Numbered from the stretch's first letter, positions 35,021-44,067 are shown. The stretch: DNA of 64,000 nucleotides from Thiotrichaceae bacterium (GCA_011391085.1 JAABRD010000003.1:123987-187986), one strand, 5' to 3'. The notes: generated by a model not told the origin, from the sequence alone. Translations and numbers: made by a program.

Positions 35021-35096
35021 GGAACACGCTGTTGGAGTGGCTTTAGCTGCAATATTCTTCAGTTAAGGAGTTAAAGTGGCCCAAAAAATTAAAATA

Positions 35097-35205
35097 GTGG
35101 TGGACTAGAGGCTTCAGCCGGTGGGGGGCACGGTGATTTCAATATCTGTTCGGCACTTTCCGGCTAAAACCTCCACTCCAACCGGCTAAAGCCTCCACTC
35201 CAAAA
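35097..35205. repeat. F2 repeat cluster
   Basis: One forward arm and two inverted arms of the TAGAGGCTTCAGCCGG family, after the Uma2 gene. A worn single arm (ggagtggctttagctg) is at 35034-35049. Confidence 0.75.
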
Positions 35206-35239
35206 GTGAGTCACCACACTCTCCACTCTCCACTCTCCA

Positions 35240-36331
35240 CTACGTCCGCAGCTTCCTTTCCAAATACTGACTATACCTGGACATCCCAAAACAAAATATC
35301 CAAAAGATGAATCCAGCAAAGACATAACCTTCTGTAGAATACCCTAACCAATGCGGATCCGCCAAGGCCGCTTGAACCATACCTAAGACATCCAGTAGTC
35401 CAATAATCAAAACTAACGTGGTGTCTTTAAACAAGGAGATAAACGTGTTCACGATGCCAGGAATGACGGTTTTTAAGGCTTGTGGCAAGATGACCAGTAG
35501 CATACTTTGCCAATATCCCAATCCCAACGCTTCAGCCGCTTCATATTGTCCTTTGGGAATGGCTTGCAAACCGCCGCGTATCACTTCTGCCATGTAGGCA
35601 GATTGAAATAAAACAATGCCTATCAAAGCCCGGAGTAATTTGTCAAAATTGACGCCTTCTGGAAAGAAGAGAGGTAACATGACGGAGGCCATGAAGAGTA
35701 TCGTTATCAACGGCACGCCGCGGATAATTTCAATGAAGACGACACACAGGGCTTTGACCAAGGGCAAATTATCCGCACGTCGTCCCAACGCTAACAACAC
35801 GCCTAAGGGAAGCGATAAGACCATCCCAATCGAAGCTAATGTTAAGGTCAACATCAAACCTCCCCAACGTGCGGTTTCGACTAATGGTAATCCATAACTA
35901 CCACCGTGAAATAGGTAGAGGGCGAGGACCGGGTAGCCCAATAAGGTGAACGCCAATAGCCAATGTTTCTTGGGAAAGCGTTCTATCAAAAGGGCTGTCA
36001 CCAGTAGCACGATGAGGAGGAAAGCTAAGTCGACTCGCCAACATTCGGTTTCTGGATAGAAACCATAGAGGAATTGCGAAAAACGGACTTTGATGAAGAC
36101 CCAACAGGCACCGCCACCAGTGCAGTCGTCACGAGTTGTCCCTTGCCAATTTGCATCTAAAATTGCCCATTGCACAAGGGGCGGGAGGAGGAGATATAAC
36201 AGGTAGAGACTGCCCAATGTCAGAAGCGTATTGAACACGGACGAGAACAGGTTTTGGTGCAACCAGTGGAATAGTGGATAGCGGATAGCGGATAGTGGAT
36301 AGCGGATAGTGGATAGTGGGTTGGGGTTCAT
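35240..36331 (-). CDS. aapM: Polar amino acid ABC transporter permease (AapM-like)
   Basis: Inner-membrane permease of 363 residues, HisMQ family. The EAA loop toward the ATPase is visible: EAAEALGLGYWQSMLLVILPQALKTVIPGI. It starts with an ATGA overlap with the upstream permease gene, so translation is coupled. The first 20 or so residues (TIRYPLSAIRYPL) are encoded by a heptamer simple repeat that elsewhere is intergenic. The solute-binding protein and ATPase genes are not in the window. Confidence 0.9.
   Translation of the reverse strand: MNPNPLSTIRYPLSAIRYPLFHWLHQNLFSSVFNTLLTLGSLYLLYLLLPPLVQWAILDANWQGTTRDDCTGGGACWVFIKVRFSQFLYGFYPETECWRVDLAFLLIVLLVTALLIERFPKKHWLLAFTLLGYPVLALYLFHGGSYGLPLVETARWGGLMLTLTLASIGMVLSLPLGVLLALGRRADNLPLVKALCVVFIEIIRGVPLITILFMASVMLPLFFPEGVNFDKLLRALIGIVLFQSAYMAEVIRGGLQAIPKGQYEAAEALGLGYWQSMLLVILPQALKTVIPGIVNTFISLFKDTTLVLIIGLLDVLGMVQAALADPHWLGYSTEGYVFAGFIFWIFCFGMSRYSQYLERKLRT
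36268..36321. repeat. Heptamer repeat inside the aapM 5' coding region
   Basis: Six to seven units of (a/g)tggata / gcggata encode the repeated IRYPLS tract at the permease N-terminus. The same heptamers lie in gaps at 4752-4768 and 19483-19528. Confidence 0.75.
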
Positions 36332-37500
36332 TTCTCTACCAGTTTCATTGAGGAGTTATACCAGTTCATTCCTAACGAAATGAGTAAGCTGATAACTAAA
36401 TAGGTGGCCATCGTGATAGCCATGACTTCGATGGCTTGACCAGTTTGATTAAGGGTCGTTCCAGCAAAGACTGAGACTAGGTCGGGATAGCCCAGGGCCG
36501 TGGCGAGGGAAGAGTTTTTCGTCAAATTTAAGTATTGGCTGGTCAAGGGGGGAATAATGACTCGTAAGGCTTGGGGAAGAATCACCCATCGTAACGTCTG
36601 TCTTCTAGTCAACCCCAATGCGTAAGCCGCTTCCGTTTGTCCCTTGGAAACGGATTGAATGCCAGACCGAACAATTTCTGCAATGAATGCGGCGGTGTAA
36701 GTTGACAAGGCAATTAAGAGGGCCGTCAATTCTGGAATCACGGTGATGCCGCCGCGAAAGTTAAAGCCTTTGAGTTCTGGAAGATCCCAAGTCAGTGGTC
36801 TTCCTGAGATAAAAAAGGTTAGCAGGGGGAGTCCTAATAAGAGAACTAAGGCCGTGTAAAACACTGGAAAAGGTTGACCTGTCGCCGCTTGACGACGGGT
36901 GGCCCAACGAGTTAATTGGAGAATGATAAACAGGGCCAGTAATAAGGCGAGTTCTACCCAGATAAAATTTTCCCCCAAAATGGGTTTCGGTAAATAGAAG
37001 CCTCGAATGTTAAGAAAGATGAGTTGCCCCCATTCCCAACTTTGCCGTGGGGCTGGCAAGGCTTGCAACACGATCACGTACCAGAAAAAAATTTGTAATA
37101 GCAATGGGATGTTGCGGACGATTTCAATATACACCACCGCCAATTTAGCCACTAGCCAGTTATTTGACAAGCGGGCAATGCCGATAACAAAACCGAGTAG
37201 TGTGGCTAACATAATTCCCAACACAGAAATTAACAAGGTGTTCAATAAACCCACCAGAAAAGCGCGTCCATAACTGGAAGTCTCGTTGTAGTCAATTAAC
37301 GTTTGCAAAATTCCAAACCCAGCTTGGGAAGACAAGAACGCAAAGCCTGTTGTAATGCCACGTTGCTGAAGATTATGCAATGTGTTATGGATAATATAAG
37401 AGAAAAATATTATCACGGCACTGGCTATCACAATTTGAAACAGTATGGCACGAAAGCGTGGATGGTGCCAAAATGACGAAGTGAAACGGTGGTTTAACAT
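36328..37500 (-). CDS. aapQ: Polar amino acid ABC transporter permease (AapQ-like)
   Basis: Inner-membrane permease of 390 residues with about eight hydrophobic segments and the EAA loop EAAYALGLTRRQTLRWVILPQALRVIIPPL. The long N-terminal part (FFSYIIHNTLHNLQQRGITTGFAFL) is typical of AapQ/BztB, the larger partner in general L-amino-acid uptake. Forms an operon with aapM. Confidence 0.9.
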   Translation of the reverse strand: MLNHRFTSSFWHHPRFRAILFQIVIASAVIIFFSYIIHNTLHNLQQRGITTGFAFLSSQAGFGILQTLIDYNETSSYGRAFLVGLLNTLLISVLGIMLATLLGFVIGIARLSNNWLVAKLAVVYIEIVRNIPLLLQIFFWYVIVLQALPAPRQSWEWGQLIFLNIRGFYLPKPILGENFIWVELALLLALFIILQLTRWATRRQAATGQPFPVFYTALVLLLGLPLLTFFISGRPLTWDLPELKGFNFRGGITVIPELTALLIALSTYTAAFIAEIVRSGIQSVSKGQTEAAYALGLTRRQTLRWVILPQALRVIIPPLTSQYLNLTKNSSLATALGYPDLVSVFAGTTLNQTGQAIEVMAITMATYLVISLLISLGMNWYNSSMKLVEK

Positions 37501-37529
37501 AGTTTTAAATTCTAATAATAATTAAACTC

Positions 37530-37579
37530 AGGAGTCCAAAACGTAGCTTTGTCCATGGCAAAGCGACGCTTTGGACTCA
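37530..37579. repeat. F3 palindrome (GGAGTCCAAAACGTAGCTTTG)
   Basis: Long-form F3 palindrome with arms GGAGTCCAAAACGTAGCTTT and AAGCGACGCTTTGGACTC. Confidence 0.8.
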
Positions 37580-37607
37580 TAGAAAGATGTTGCAAGTGCA
37601 ATGTTCT

Positions 37608-37779
37608 TAGGACTTACGCACTCACCTCTCCCCACCCGCAGGGAGGAAGTGATTCCCCCCCGTGTACGGGGGGGATAGGGGGGGTATCAAGTCAACGAAG
37701 GAGTGATTCCCCCCCGTGTACGGGGGGGATAGGGGGGGTATCAAGTCAACGAATGACATAAAACGGTTGCGTAAGTCCT
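37608..37779. repeat. F7 repeat: 54-bp tandem inside an inverted repeat
   Basis: Outer inverted ends AGGACTTACGCA / TGCGTAAGTCCT enclose two copies of a 54-bp unit containing CCCCCCCGTGTACGGGGGGG followed by a G run. Nothing coding is seen; the rest of the gap to 37908 holds a possible promoter only. Confidence 0.8.
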
Positions 37780-37907
37780 GGTTCTTAAAAAAACTTAGTT
37801 TCCCCCTCTTGCATAACACGAAACTATAACGTAGAATACTCATTCATTACAAGTCTCGTCTTGTACATCTTTTTACATCCATTTCATTTAACGAGGAAAA
37901 TTTCATT

Positions 37908-38465
37908 ATGGCAGCCACACCTTCAACCATGATGCCTTTAGGCACCGTCGCCCCCGATTTTCGTTTGCTAAATGTGGTCACTGGTAAAATGGTGACCCTT
38001 GAGGAACTTAAATCGGATAAGGCCACCCTGGTTATGTTTATTTGCAACCATTGTCCGTATGTCAAACATGTGCAAGAAGAACTGATTAAACTGGCCAAGG
38101 ATTATCAACCGAAAGGCATTGCTGTGATAGCCATTAATTCCAATGATGTCGTCAACTACCCTGAAGACTCGCCGGACAAGATGAAGGAAGTCGCCCACAC
38201 TCTGGGTTATCCGTTCCCTTATCTATTTGATGAAACCCAGGCCGTTGCGAAAGCCTATCAAGCCGCTTGTACACCAGATTTTTATCTATTTGACAAAGAG
38301 TTAATTTGCGTGTATCGTGGTCAATTAGATGATGCCAGACCTAAAAATACAGCCCCCGTGACGGGTCAAGATATTCGGGCCGCTTTAGATGCCCTGTTAG
38401 CAGGACGACCCATCAGTGCGGACCAGAAACCCAGTGTGGGTTGTAATATTAAGTGGAAATCGTAA
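37908..38465 (+). CDS. Redoxin/AhpC-TSA-type thioredoxin-fold protein
   Basis: Cytoplasmic thioredoxin-fold protein of 185 residues. Begins PLGTVAPDFRLLNVVTGK; the redox motif is CNHCPY (Cys about 45/48), and AACTPDFYLFD holds a further Cys next to the cis-Pro. This is the common 'thioredoxin family protein' with the FICNHCPYVKHV signature; electron donor and substrate are not known. A gaggaaaa ribosome site is upstream. Confidence 0.88.
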   Translation: MAATPSTMMPLGTVAPDFRLLNVVTGKMVTLEELKSDKATLVMFICNHCPYVKHVQEELIKLAKDYQPKGIAVIAINSNDVVNYPEDSPDKMKEVAHTLGYPFPYLFDETQAVAKAYQAACTPDFYLFDKELICVYRGQLDDARPKNTAPVTGQDIRAALDALLAGRPISADQKPSVGCNIKWKS

Positions 38466-38508
38466 TCGTACCTGAAACCAGGCACCAAAATCAGGCGCCA
38501 ACACCAGT

Positions 38509-38554
38509 AGGAAACAGCGTAGCTTTGTCTGACAAAGCTACGCTTTGGACTTCT
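38509..38554. repeat. F3 palindrome / possible terminator
   Basis: Hairpin with 14-bp arms AGCGTAGCTTTGTC / GACAAAGCTACGCT, 40 bases after the redoxin stop. Confidence 0.75.
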
Positions 38555-38597
38555 GTATAAAAGGACTCCTGTACAAAAGAATGACTAGAGGGTCATA

Positions 38598-38912
38598 ATG
38601 GAAAAGATAGGTATTCGTACTCAAGAACTGTTTAAACGAGTCAATGAAGCACGACTTAACACTCATCAACATCTATTTGAAGACAAAATGATGGCACTCA
38701 TGTTCAGTTTGTCATTTACCGCCCACACCAAACAATGGGTAGATTTTAAACGTGATGTGATCGACATCGAGGAGGTACAAGCCGACGTAATTGAAACCAT
38801 TTGTCGTGACAAATTCAATGTCGAACTGCCAGGCATGGTCAACGAATTAGCGATGATAGCGGTTAAACATTCTTTATCTGAAAAACTCAAACATACCCTG
38901 GCCAAAAATTAA
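38598..38912 (+). CDS. Hypothetical protein, 104 residues
   Basis: Not recognised. Soluble, mostly helical, with several Met and His residues in the first half (HQHLFEDKMMALMFSLSFTAHTKQW) and an acidic middle (DVIDIEEVQADVIETI). It precedes the 393-residue gene by 11 bp, so the two are probably co-transcribed. A real gene by length, codon use and spacing. Confidence 0.7.
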   Translation: MEKIGIRTQELFKRVNEARLNTHQHLFEDKMMALMFSLSFTAHTKQWVDFKRDVIDIEEVQADVIETICRDKFNVELPGMVNELAMIAVKHSLSEKLKHTLAKN

Positions 38913-38923
38913 GTCTCATAAAC

Positions 38924-40105
38924 ATGAAAATCAGTAGCAACGGCGGACAAACTTTTCGCGGTGATTTAAGCCGTGTCTTTCATTGTAACCATTATAACAC
39001 TTTCCTCCAGATGACTATTTTGTTGTCCGAAGGGATGCCAGAATGTCAACCGAGACGTTTATTAAGAGATGCGGCCACACCCCTCATCTATCAATTAACA
39101 CAACACGGTTACTCGACTCAAGAACTGCTTGCAGAATTTACCTTCTGTGGTTTTGGCAAACTGCGCCAAGTCAACGCCACCACTTGGGAAACGCCCCATT
39201 CTCATTACAGTGAAGCCATCTGCCTAGAAGATCGACCGCATCATAATTGCTTCTTTCCCGCCGGATATATTCAAGGTTTGACAGGCCAAGAAATTGAAGA
39301 AGTGCTTTGTCAAATCATGGGGGGAGAAGTGGACCGCTTTGTGGCATTAAAACCGATTTTTCCACCTCTCAGTTATTTACTCTATGACCCACCTCTTAGC
39401 CATGTTCCAGCACGGTTTGCGTTTGAGGGTTGCCAAGCGTTTGATACGTTAGTGGATGAAGACGAAATCCGGATAACCGTGGCCCAATTTCCTTTGTATG
39501 GTAGGGACGATCCCGCTGAAAACGGTTTGATTGAAGCCTTTGGAGTGGTGTTGACCAACCAGTTTGCGGACTACTACAACCGGATTTCCTATGAAACCTA
39601 CTTTGGAATGCTAACGTCAGGCGTGCCGAAAGAAGATGTCAAAGAACTGTTTGTCCAAGCAGGATTGTATTGTGCGTTCTTCACCGCCGGCGGTATCATG
39701 GAAAGTCCAGAATGGTATGACCTCGTGGTGCCCCACTGTCGCACACGAGAGGACTGGTTACACGGCATCATAGCCGTTCTGAATTGTCTTGGTTGGGGTA
39801 CCTGGCGTATCGAACGGATGGAACCCGAAAGCCTCTTGATTATTCGCGTTTATAACTCTTATGAAGGCATCGGCTATTTACGCATGTATCCCATTACGGA
39901 AGAACGAAATATCTCCTTTTTAGGCATGGGGGGGAGCCTTGGTTTAGCGCATCTTCTCTGGAAAATTGATATTCGGGCCCGACCTTCATTGACTTGGGAT
40001 TTTTATATGAAACATTTCAATAACTCGGCAACGAATTATAAGGTGACACAAACTCATGCGATTGCGGCGGGGGATGAGTATGATCGGTTTGTAGTGAGTC
40101 GATAA
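38924..40105 (+). CDS. Hypothetical protein, possibly V4R-like
   Basis: Soluble protein of 393 residues, not firmly recognised. The N-terminal half (FRGDLSRVFHCNHYNTFLQMTILL...FCGFGKL) and C-terminal half (LGWGTWRIERMEPESLLIIRVYNSYEGIGYLRMYP) look like two related alpha/beta units. The second carries a pattern reminiscent of the V4R/4-vinyl-reductase small-molecule-binding fold, a weak impression only. Conserved-looking His/Cys residues are spread through the chain. Paired with the preceding 104-residue gene. Confidence 0.72.
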   Translation: MKISSNGGQTFRGDLSRVFHCNHYNTFLQMTILLSEGMPECQPRRLLRDAATPLIYQLTQHGYSTQELLAEFTFCGFGKLRQVNATTWETPHSHYSEAICLEDRPHHNCFFPAGYIQGLTGQEIEEVLCQIMGGEVDRFVALKPIFPPLSYLLYDPPLSHVPARFAFEGCQAFDTLVDEDEIRITVAQFPLYGRDDPAENGLIEAFGVVLTNQFADYYNRISYETYFGMLTSGVPKEDVKELFVQAGLYCAFFTAGGIMESPEWYDLVVPHCRTREDWLHGIIAVLNCLGWGTWRIERMEPESLLIIRVYNSYEGIGYLRMYPITEERNISFLGMGGSLGLAHLLWKIDIRARPSLTWDFYMKHFNNSATNYKVTQTHAIAAGDEYDRFVVSR

Positions 40106-40119
40106 TACCATTTAATCAG

Positions 40120-40145
40120 GGAGTCCAAAACATGTTTTGGACTCC
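40120..40145. terminator. F3-type short hairpin
   Basis: GGAGTCCAAAACATGTTTTGGACTCC, a near-perfect palindrome 15 bp after the preceding stop codon. Similar hairpins follow other genes. Confidence 0.55.
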
Positions 40146-40181
40146 GATTCTACGTTCTATTCTCCATCCTCTATTCTCCAC

Positions 40182-42278
40182 ATGAACTTCACCACCGACT
40201 TTTTTTGGCACAGCGTCCTGGCGGCACTGGTAGCCAGTGTCTGGTTTATCTTGCCAGGCTTAACCGTCCTCCGCTTACTAGGATTCTTGAAACACGCCCG
40301 TAGCGTCTCAACACTCCTCCTGGCCCCCGCAGTGGGTCTCTGTACTTATGGCCCCTTCTCCCTGGCAGTCACGACCCTCTTTGGGTATTCCCCGATTAGC
40401 CTATTTGCTTCTTGGTTACTCTTTTTGATCCTTTTTGGAATCTGGTCGCGTCGCCGAAACGCTAGATTTTCCGAGGCTTCAGAAGACGGTTCTCCTCTCT
40501 CCCCTCTTCATATATTCCTGTTGCTGGCAGGTACCGCTTCATGGTCGATCATGGCCACCATTCACCTGTATCCATTTATGGAACAAGAGGGTCTCTTTGT
40601 CGACACTCCCATTTTTGACCATGCCAAAGTCGCCATCGTGGATGCTATTGCCCGTCAAGGCTTACTTCCCATCAATCCTTACTATGCCCCGGAAGGTCAA
40701 ACGATTCCACTGATTTATTATTACACTTGGCATTTTCTCGCCTCTCAACTCAAATTCCTGGTGGAAGTCACAGGGTGGCAAGCGGAAGTGGCGTTTAACT
40801 GGTTCACAGGGTTCGCTACCTTGAGTTTTCTAAGTGCCCTGGCAATACGTTTCACGCAACGTCCACTGGCCGGTTTTTTAGTCATCCTCTTTGCCTTGGG
40901 GGGGCCACCTACGGACTTCTTAGCCCCTCTCTTCGGACCGCACTTACAGAACTGGTTTGCCTTACCCCCTGGACATGGTTTAGAAGTGTTATGGATACAA
41001 ATGATGTGGGTCCCCCAACACGTTTATTCGGCCCTGGCCGTCGTTGTCTTGTTATGGTTAGCTTCTCAAATGTTCAGCAACACCGATCTGCCACTTCCGC
41101 TTGCCGTCGTAACAGGACTCACCGGGGCGGCGGCCTTTGGTGCCTCCACCTGGGTGGGTGGAATAGGACTGGTGATGGTTTCACCGGTTCTGTTATGGAT
41201 GATGTGGCGACTACGTTTACCTACGCAAACGTATGTGAATGCTTCCAAAGCTATCGGCCTCGCCTTTCTAGTTTGTCTTCTCGTGGCCTTACCCTTGCTG
41301 ATTTCTCAAGCCTCTGGTCCTTCCTTAGCCGATTCGAGACTGCCTTTTGGTATTGGACTCTACCCCGCCACTCGTTTTCTTTCCAGAGAGACCCACTGGG
41401 ATTTGCTAGGGCATGCAATTCTCTTCTGGGTTCAATTCTTGCCGTTAAACTTAGGTATCATTTATATACTGGGTCTCCTTGCCCTGTTCTCGCGTACCTC
41501 CTCCTTCATGGAAGAAAAAGTTTTCCACTACCTCAGTATGGGTGCCACACTAGGATACTTGTTGATCACCCAATTGGTTCCTAGCACCTTTTGGAACAAC
41601 TCATTTGGTTGGCGGGCGGTTCTCGTTCCAGTTCTCCTGCTTTTGATATACAGTGCGATAGCAATGACCGAATTGGCCAGTTGCCACCTTCCGAACCTGT
41701 CAAAATGGCGTCCTCACTCTCTGTTAGTACGCTTTCAACCCCTGGTGCAACCCTTGACCGTTGTGGGTCTCACGATAGGAATATTGAGTACCGTCCAAGT
41801 TTGGCGTTTGCCTGATCCGAAATATGCCCCGCCACCGCCAGAAGTGTTGGCCCGTCATCAAGGGTTTTACCGTCAATCTCACGCCTGGGCGAAAGTGCGA
41901 GAATATGCGGGACCTACCGATAGAGTACAATCTAACCCGGATGGTTACGCAACGTTGACGCCGTGGCCGGCCACCTTGCCTTATGCCCTCTTTGCCGACC
42001 GTCCCACGGCTTATGCGAATGTGGAATATTCCACGGTCTTTGCGTATCGTTATGACCAGGCTAAAAATCAACAACAGTATCAGTTAATCCAAAATATTTT
42101 CTCGACCCAACCTGCTTTGGAATCATTACGCAAGGTACGTGACGACCTCAAAGTCAAAGTCATTTTGGTTGACCGCTTTGACCCGGTATGGCAAACTGAT
42201 ACGATTGAACGTTCGGGAATCTTTCGTCTGGCTTATCAGGAAGTGGATTTTAAAATTTATGTAGCACCACCGATATAA
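40182..42278 (+). CDS. Polytopic membrane protein, possible GT-C-type transferase
   Basis: Integral membrane protein of 698 residues with about 12-14 hydrophobic segments. The start at 40182 excludes an upstream in-frame stretch made of TTCTCC simple repeats and an F3 hairpin. Large loops lie after helix four (YPFMEQEGLFVDTPIFDHAKVAIVDAIARQGLLPINPYYAPEG) and at the C-terminus (about 565-698, soluble). The overall plan resembles GT-C glycosyltransferases and related cell-envelope proteins, but no diagnostic motif was confirmed. Confidence 0.75.
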   Translation: MNFTTDFFWHSVLAALVASVWFILPGLTVLRLLGFLKHARSVSTLLLAPAVGLCTYGPFSLAVTTLFGYSPISLFASWLLFLILFGIWSRRRNARFSEASEDGSPLSPLHIFLLLAGTASWSIMATIHLYPFMEQEGLFVDTPIFDHAKVAIVDAIARQGLLPINPYYAPEGQTIPLIYYYTWHFLASQLKFLVEVTGWQAEVAFNWFTGFATLSFLSALAIRFTQRPLAGFLVILFALGGPPTDFLAPLFGPHLQNWFALPPGHGLEVLWIQMMWVPQHVYSALAVVVLLWLASQMFSNTDLPLPLAVVTGLTGAAAFGASTWVGGIGLVMVSPVLLWMMWRLRLPTQTYVNASKAIGLAFLVCLLVALPLLISQASGPSLADSRLPFGIGLYPATRFLSRETHWDLLGHAILFWVQFLPLNLGIIYILGLLALFSRTSSFMEEKVFHYLSMGATLGYLLITQLVPSTFWNNSFGWRAVLVPVLLLLIYSAIAMTELASCHLPNLSKWRPHSLLVRFQPLVQPLTVVGLTIGILSTVQVWRLPDPKYAPPPPEVLARHQGFYRQSHAWAKVREYAGPTDRVQSNPDGYATLTPWPATLPYALFADRPTAYANVEYSTVFAYRYDQAKNQQQYQLIQNIFSTQPALESLRKVRDDLKVKVILVDRFDPVWQTDTIERSGIFRLAYQEVDFKIYVAPPI

Positions 42279-42280
42279 AG

Positions 42281-42308
42281 AGGAGTCCAAAACAAGTTTT
42301 GGACTCCT
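42281..42308 (+). terminator. F3-type hairpin terminator
   Basis: AGGAGTCCAAAAC-AAGTTTTGGACTCCT right after the membrane-protein stop codon, followed by cccctttatt. A plausible terminator. Confidence 0.6.
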
Positions 42309-42352
42309 CCCCTTTATTGATTTAGACATTACCATTCAATTTATTTTTCATT

Positions 42353-43270
42353 ATGACAACCCCTTCACTGCCTTCCTTACCTAAATTATCTTTAGGTCCC
42401 ATTCTTTACTACTGGCCGCGTGACACCGTGTTAGCGTTTTATGACCAAATTCTGCAAACGCCGATAGAGATTGTCTATGTGGGAGAAACGATTTGTTCTA
42501 AACGACGTTTATTGCGAACCCAAGACTGGTTAGAATTGGCAGAACGTTTACAACAAGCGGGGAAGCAAGTGGTACTTTCCAGTTTGGCTTTGATTGAAGC
42601 CGAATCGGAATTGAGTACCTTGCGACGCTTGTGTGAGAATGGACGGTTTCTGGTGGAGGCCAATGATATGGCGGCAGTGCAATTACTCTCGCGTAACCAC
42701 GTTCAATTCGTCACGGGTCCTACCGTCAATGTGTATAATACTCGAACTCTAAAATTTCTGGCTTCTCTGGGATTAAAACGCTGGGTGATGCCAGTGGAAT
42801 TGTCTCGTCAAACTTTGACCGATATTCTGGCAGAAAAATCTGCGATGGGAATGTCGGTGGAGACAGAAATTTTTGTGTATGGTCGGTTACCCTTGGCATT
42901 ATCCGCCCGGTGTTTTACCGCCCGCGCCCATAATTTGCCTAAAGATGACTGTCAGTTCCGTTGCTTAGATTATCCAGATGGTCTGTTATTGGCTACTCAA
43001 GATGACCAAAAATTTTTGGTATTGAATGGGATTCAGACCCAATCTGCGCTGACTTTCAACCTCTTAGGGGCACTTGAGGAACTGGTTTCTATCGGTGTAG
43101 AAGTGTTGCGAATCAGTCCGCAATCGCTACATACGGATAAAATCATTCAGTTGTTTCATACCTGCTTACAGCATCCCGACCAAATAGAAGAATCTCAGGT
43201 TCAGTTACAAAAATGGATGCCTGTAGGAGGATGTGATGGATATTGGTTTGGGCGGGCAGGGCTTAGTTAG
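42353..43270 (+). CDS. ubiV: O2-independent ubiquinone biosynthesis protein UbiV (U32 family)
   Basis: Peptidase-U32-like iron-sulfur protein of 305 residues. Four Cys expected to bind a 4Fe-4S cluster are visible: one in ETICSKRR (about 48) and three in ARCFTARAHN..DDCQFRCLDYP. UbiV works with UbiU and UbiT in oxygen-independent hydroxylation of ubiquinone precursors, in line with a facultative life at low oxygen. ubiU and ubiT, often adjacent, are not in the window. A U32 protein of other function is less likely given the Cys pattern. Confidence 0.88.
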   Translation: MTTPSLPSLPKLSLGPILYYWPRDTVLAFYDQILQTPIEIVYVGETICSKRRLLRTQDWLELAERLQQAGKQVVLSSLALIEAESELSTLRRLCENGRFLVEANDMAAVQLLSRNHVQFVTGPTVNVYNTRTLKFLASLGLKRWVMPVELSRQTLTDILAEKSAMGMSVETEIFVYGRLPLALSARCFTARAHNLPKDDCQFRCLDYPDGLLLATQDDQKFLVLNGIQTQSALTFNLLGALEELVSIGVEVLRISPQSLHTDKIIQLFHTCLQHPDQIEESQVQLQKWMPVGGCDGYWFGRAGLS

Positions 43271-43308
43271 TAGATAGTGACAACTTTCATTCAAATTTGT
43301 ACGATTTT

Positions 43309-43392
43309 CGCTGGAACGCAATAAGAATTATTGCGCCGTGCGCCCGCATAGCGAAGGCGTCTGGTTGCGCAATAATTCTTATTGCGCTCCAG
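43309..43392. repeat. F4 palindrome (GCAATAAGAATTATTGCGC)
   Basis: Same family as 17307-17387 with a variable GC-rich centre. The outer end caaatttgtacga lies at 43292. Confidence 0.85.
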
Positions 43393-43453
43393 AGGGAGTC
43401 ATACCAATTTAGATGACAAAGCCACGCTATGGACTCAATGCCATTAAATTAAG

Positions 43454-43619
43454 GGTAGTGATGCAATGTGGGTGATATTTTTACCCTCACCCCCCGGCCC
43501 CTCTCCCTACGGGCGTGGGGAGAAAACCACTGGTGCCGCCGTTCCCCCCCTCTCCCTCTGGGAGAGGGGCCGGGGGTGAGGGCAACTCTTATGAATATCA
43601 CCCACATTGCATCACTACC
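43454..43619. mobile_element. MITE type B, copy 4 (166 bp)
   Basis: Complete type B element with an exact 8-bp target duplication AAATTAAG (43446-43453 and 43620-43627). Confidence 0.93.
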
Positions 43620-43626
43620 AAATTAA

Positions 43627-43652
43627 GGAGTCCAAAACATGTTTTGGACTCC
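43627..43652. repeat. F3-type short hairpin
   Basis: GGAGTCCAAAACATGTTTTGGACTCC next to the type B insertion; not beside a gene end here. 43653-43741 shows nothing else. Confidence 0.6.
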
Positions 43653-43741
43653 GACAGTTAAATGGATAATTCCTTAACTGAATGGCATTGACGCTATGGA
43701 CTCCTGGATTCGGGTATCTGAGACTGATACTCTCAGCTTCT

Positions 43742-43920
43742 AAGTAGTGAAGCAGAAATTTTCTGGTATAATGACGCCCTTACCCTCACCCCCGGCCCCT
43801 CTCCCTACGGGCGTGGGGAGAAAACCACGGGTGTTGCCTGTCTCCCCACGCCCGTAGGGAGAGGGGCCGGAGGTGAGGGCGACGATTGAAAATACCGTAA
43901 AATTTCTGCTTCGGTACTTA
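43742..43920. mobile_element. Type C element, copy 2 (179 bp)
   Basis: Ends AAGTAGTGAAGCAGAAATTT / AAATTTCTGCTTCGGTACTT with a type B-like GC-rich core. The last three bases provide the stop codon of the small peptide gene on the minus strand. Confidence 0.82.
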
Positions 43921-44067
43921 ACACTTCACGGGGTTCAGCAAACATTCACCCACGCTGGTGGAAGATTCGACCTGTTCTGTGGCAGTCAGACATGAGGAAG
44001 GATATACACAGAACAGAAGGCTTAAAACTAGCCAAAAATAGCGATGTGAAGACTTTTGAGTGGTCAT
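43918..44067 (-). CDS. Small secreted Cys-containing peptide 1 (49 residues)
   Basis: Strong ribosome site (taaggag) 9 bases before ATG. The product has a basic start (MTTQKSSHRY), a hydrophobic core (FWLVLSLLFCVYPSSC) and a short mature part ending VGECLLNPVKC. The second peptide gene 187 bp upstream has the same plan and a matching tail (KCLLVPSEKNCL), which argues that both are real. The Leu-x-x-Cys before TATEQ could also be a lipobox (SSC). The stop codon comes from a type C repeat, so the original C-terminus may have been altered. No known family was recognised. Confidence 0.68.
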   Translation of the reverse strand: MTTQKSSHRYFWLVLSLLFCVYPSSCLTATEQVESSTSVGECLLNPVKC

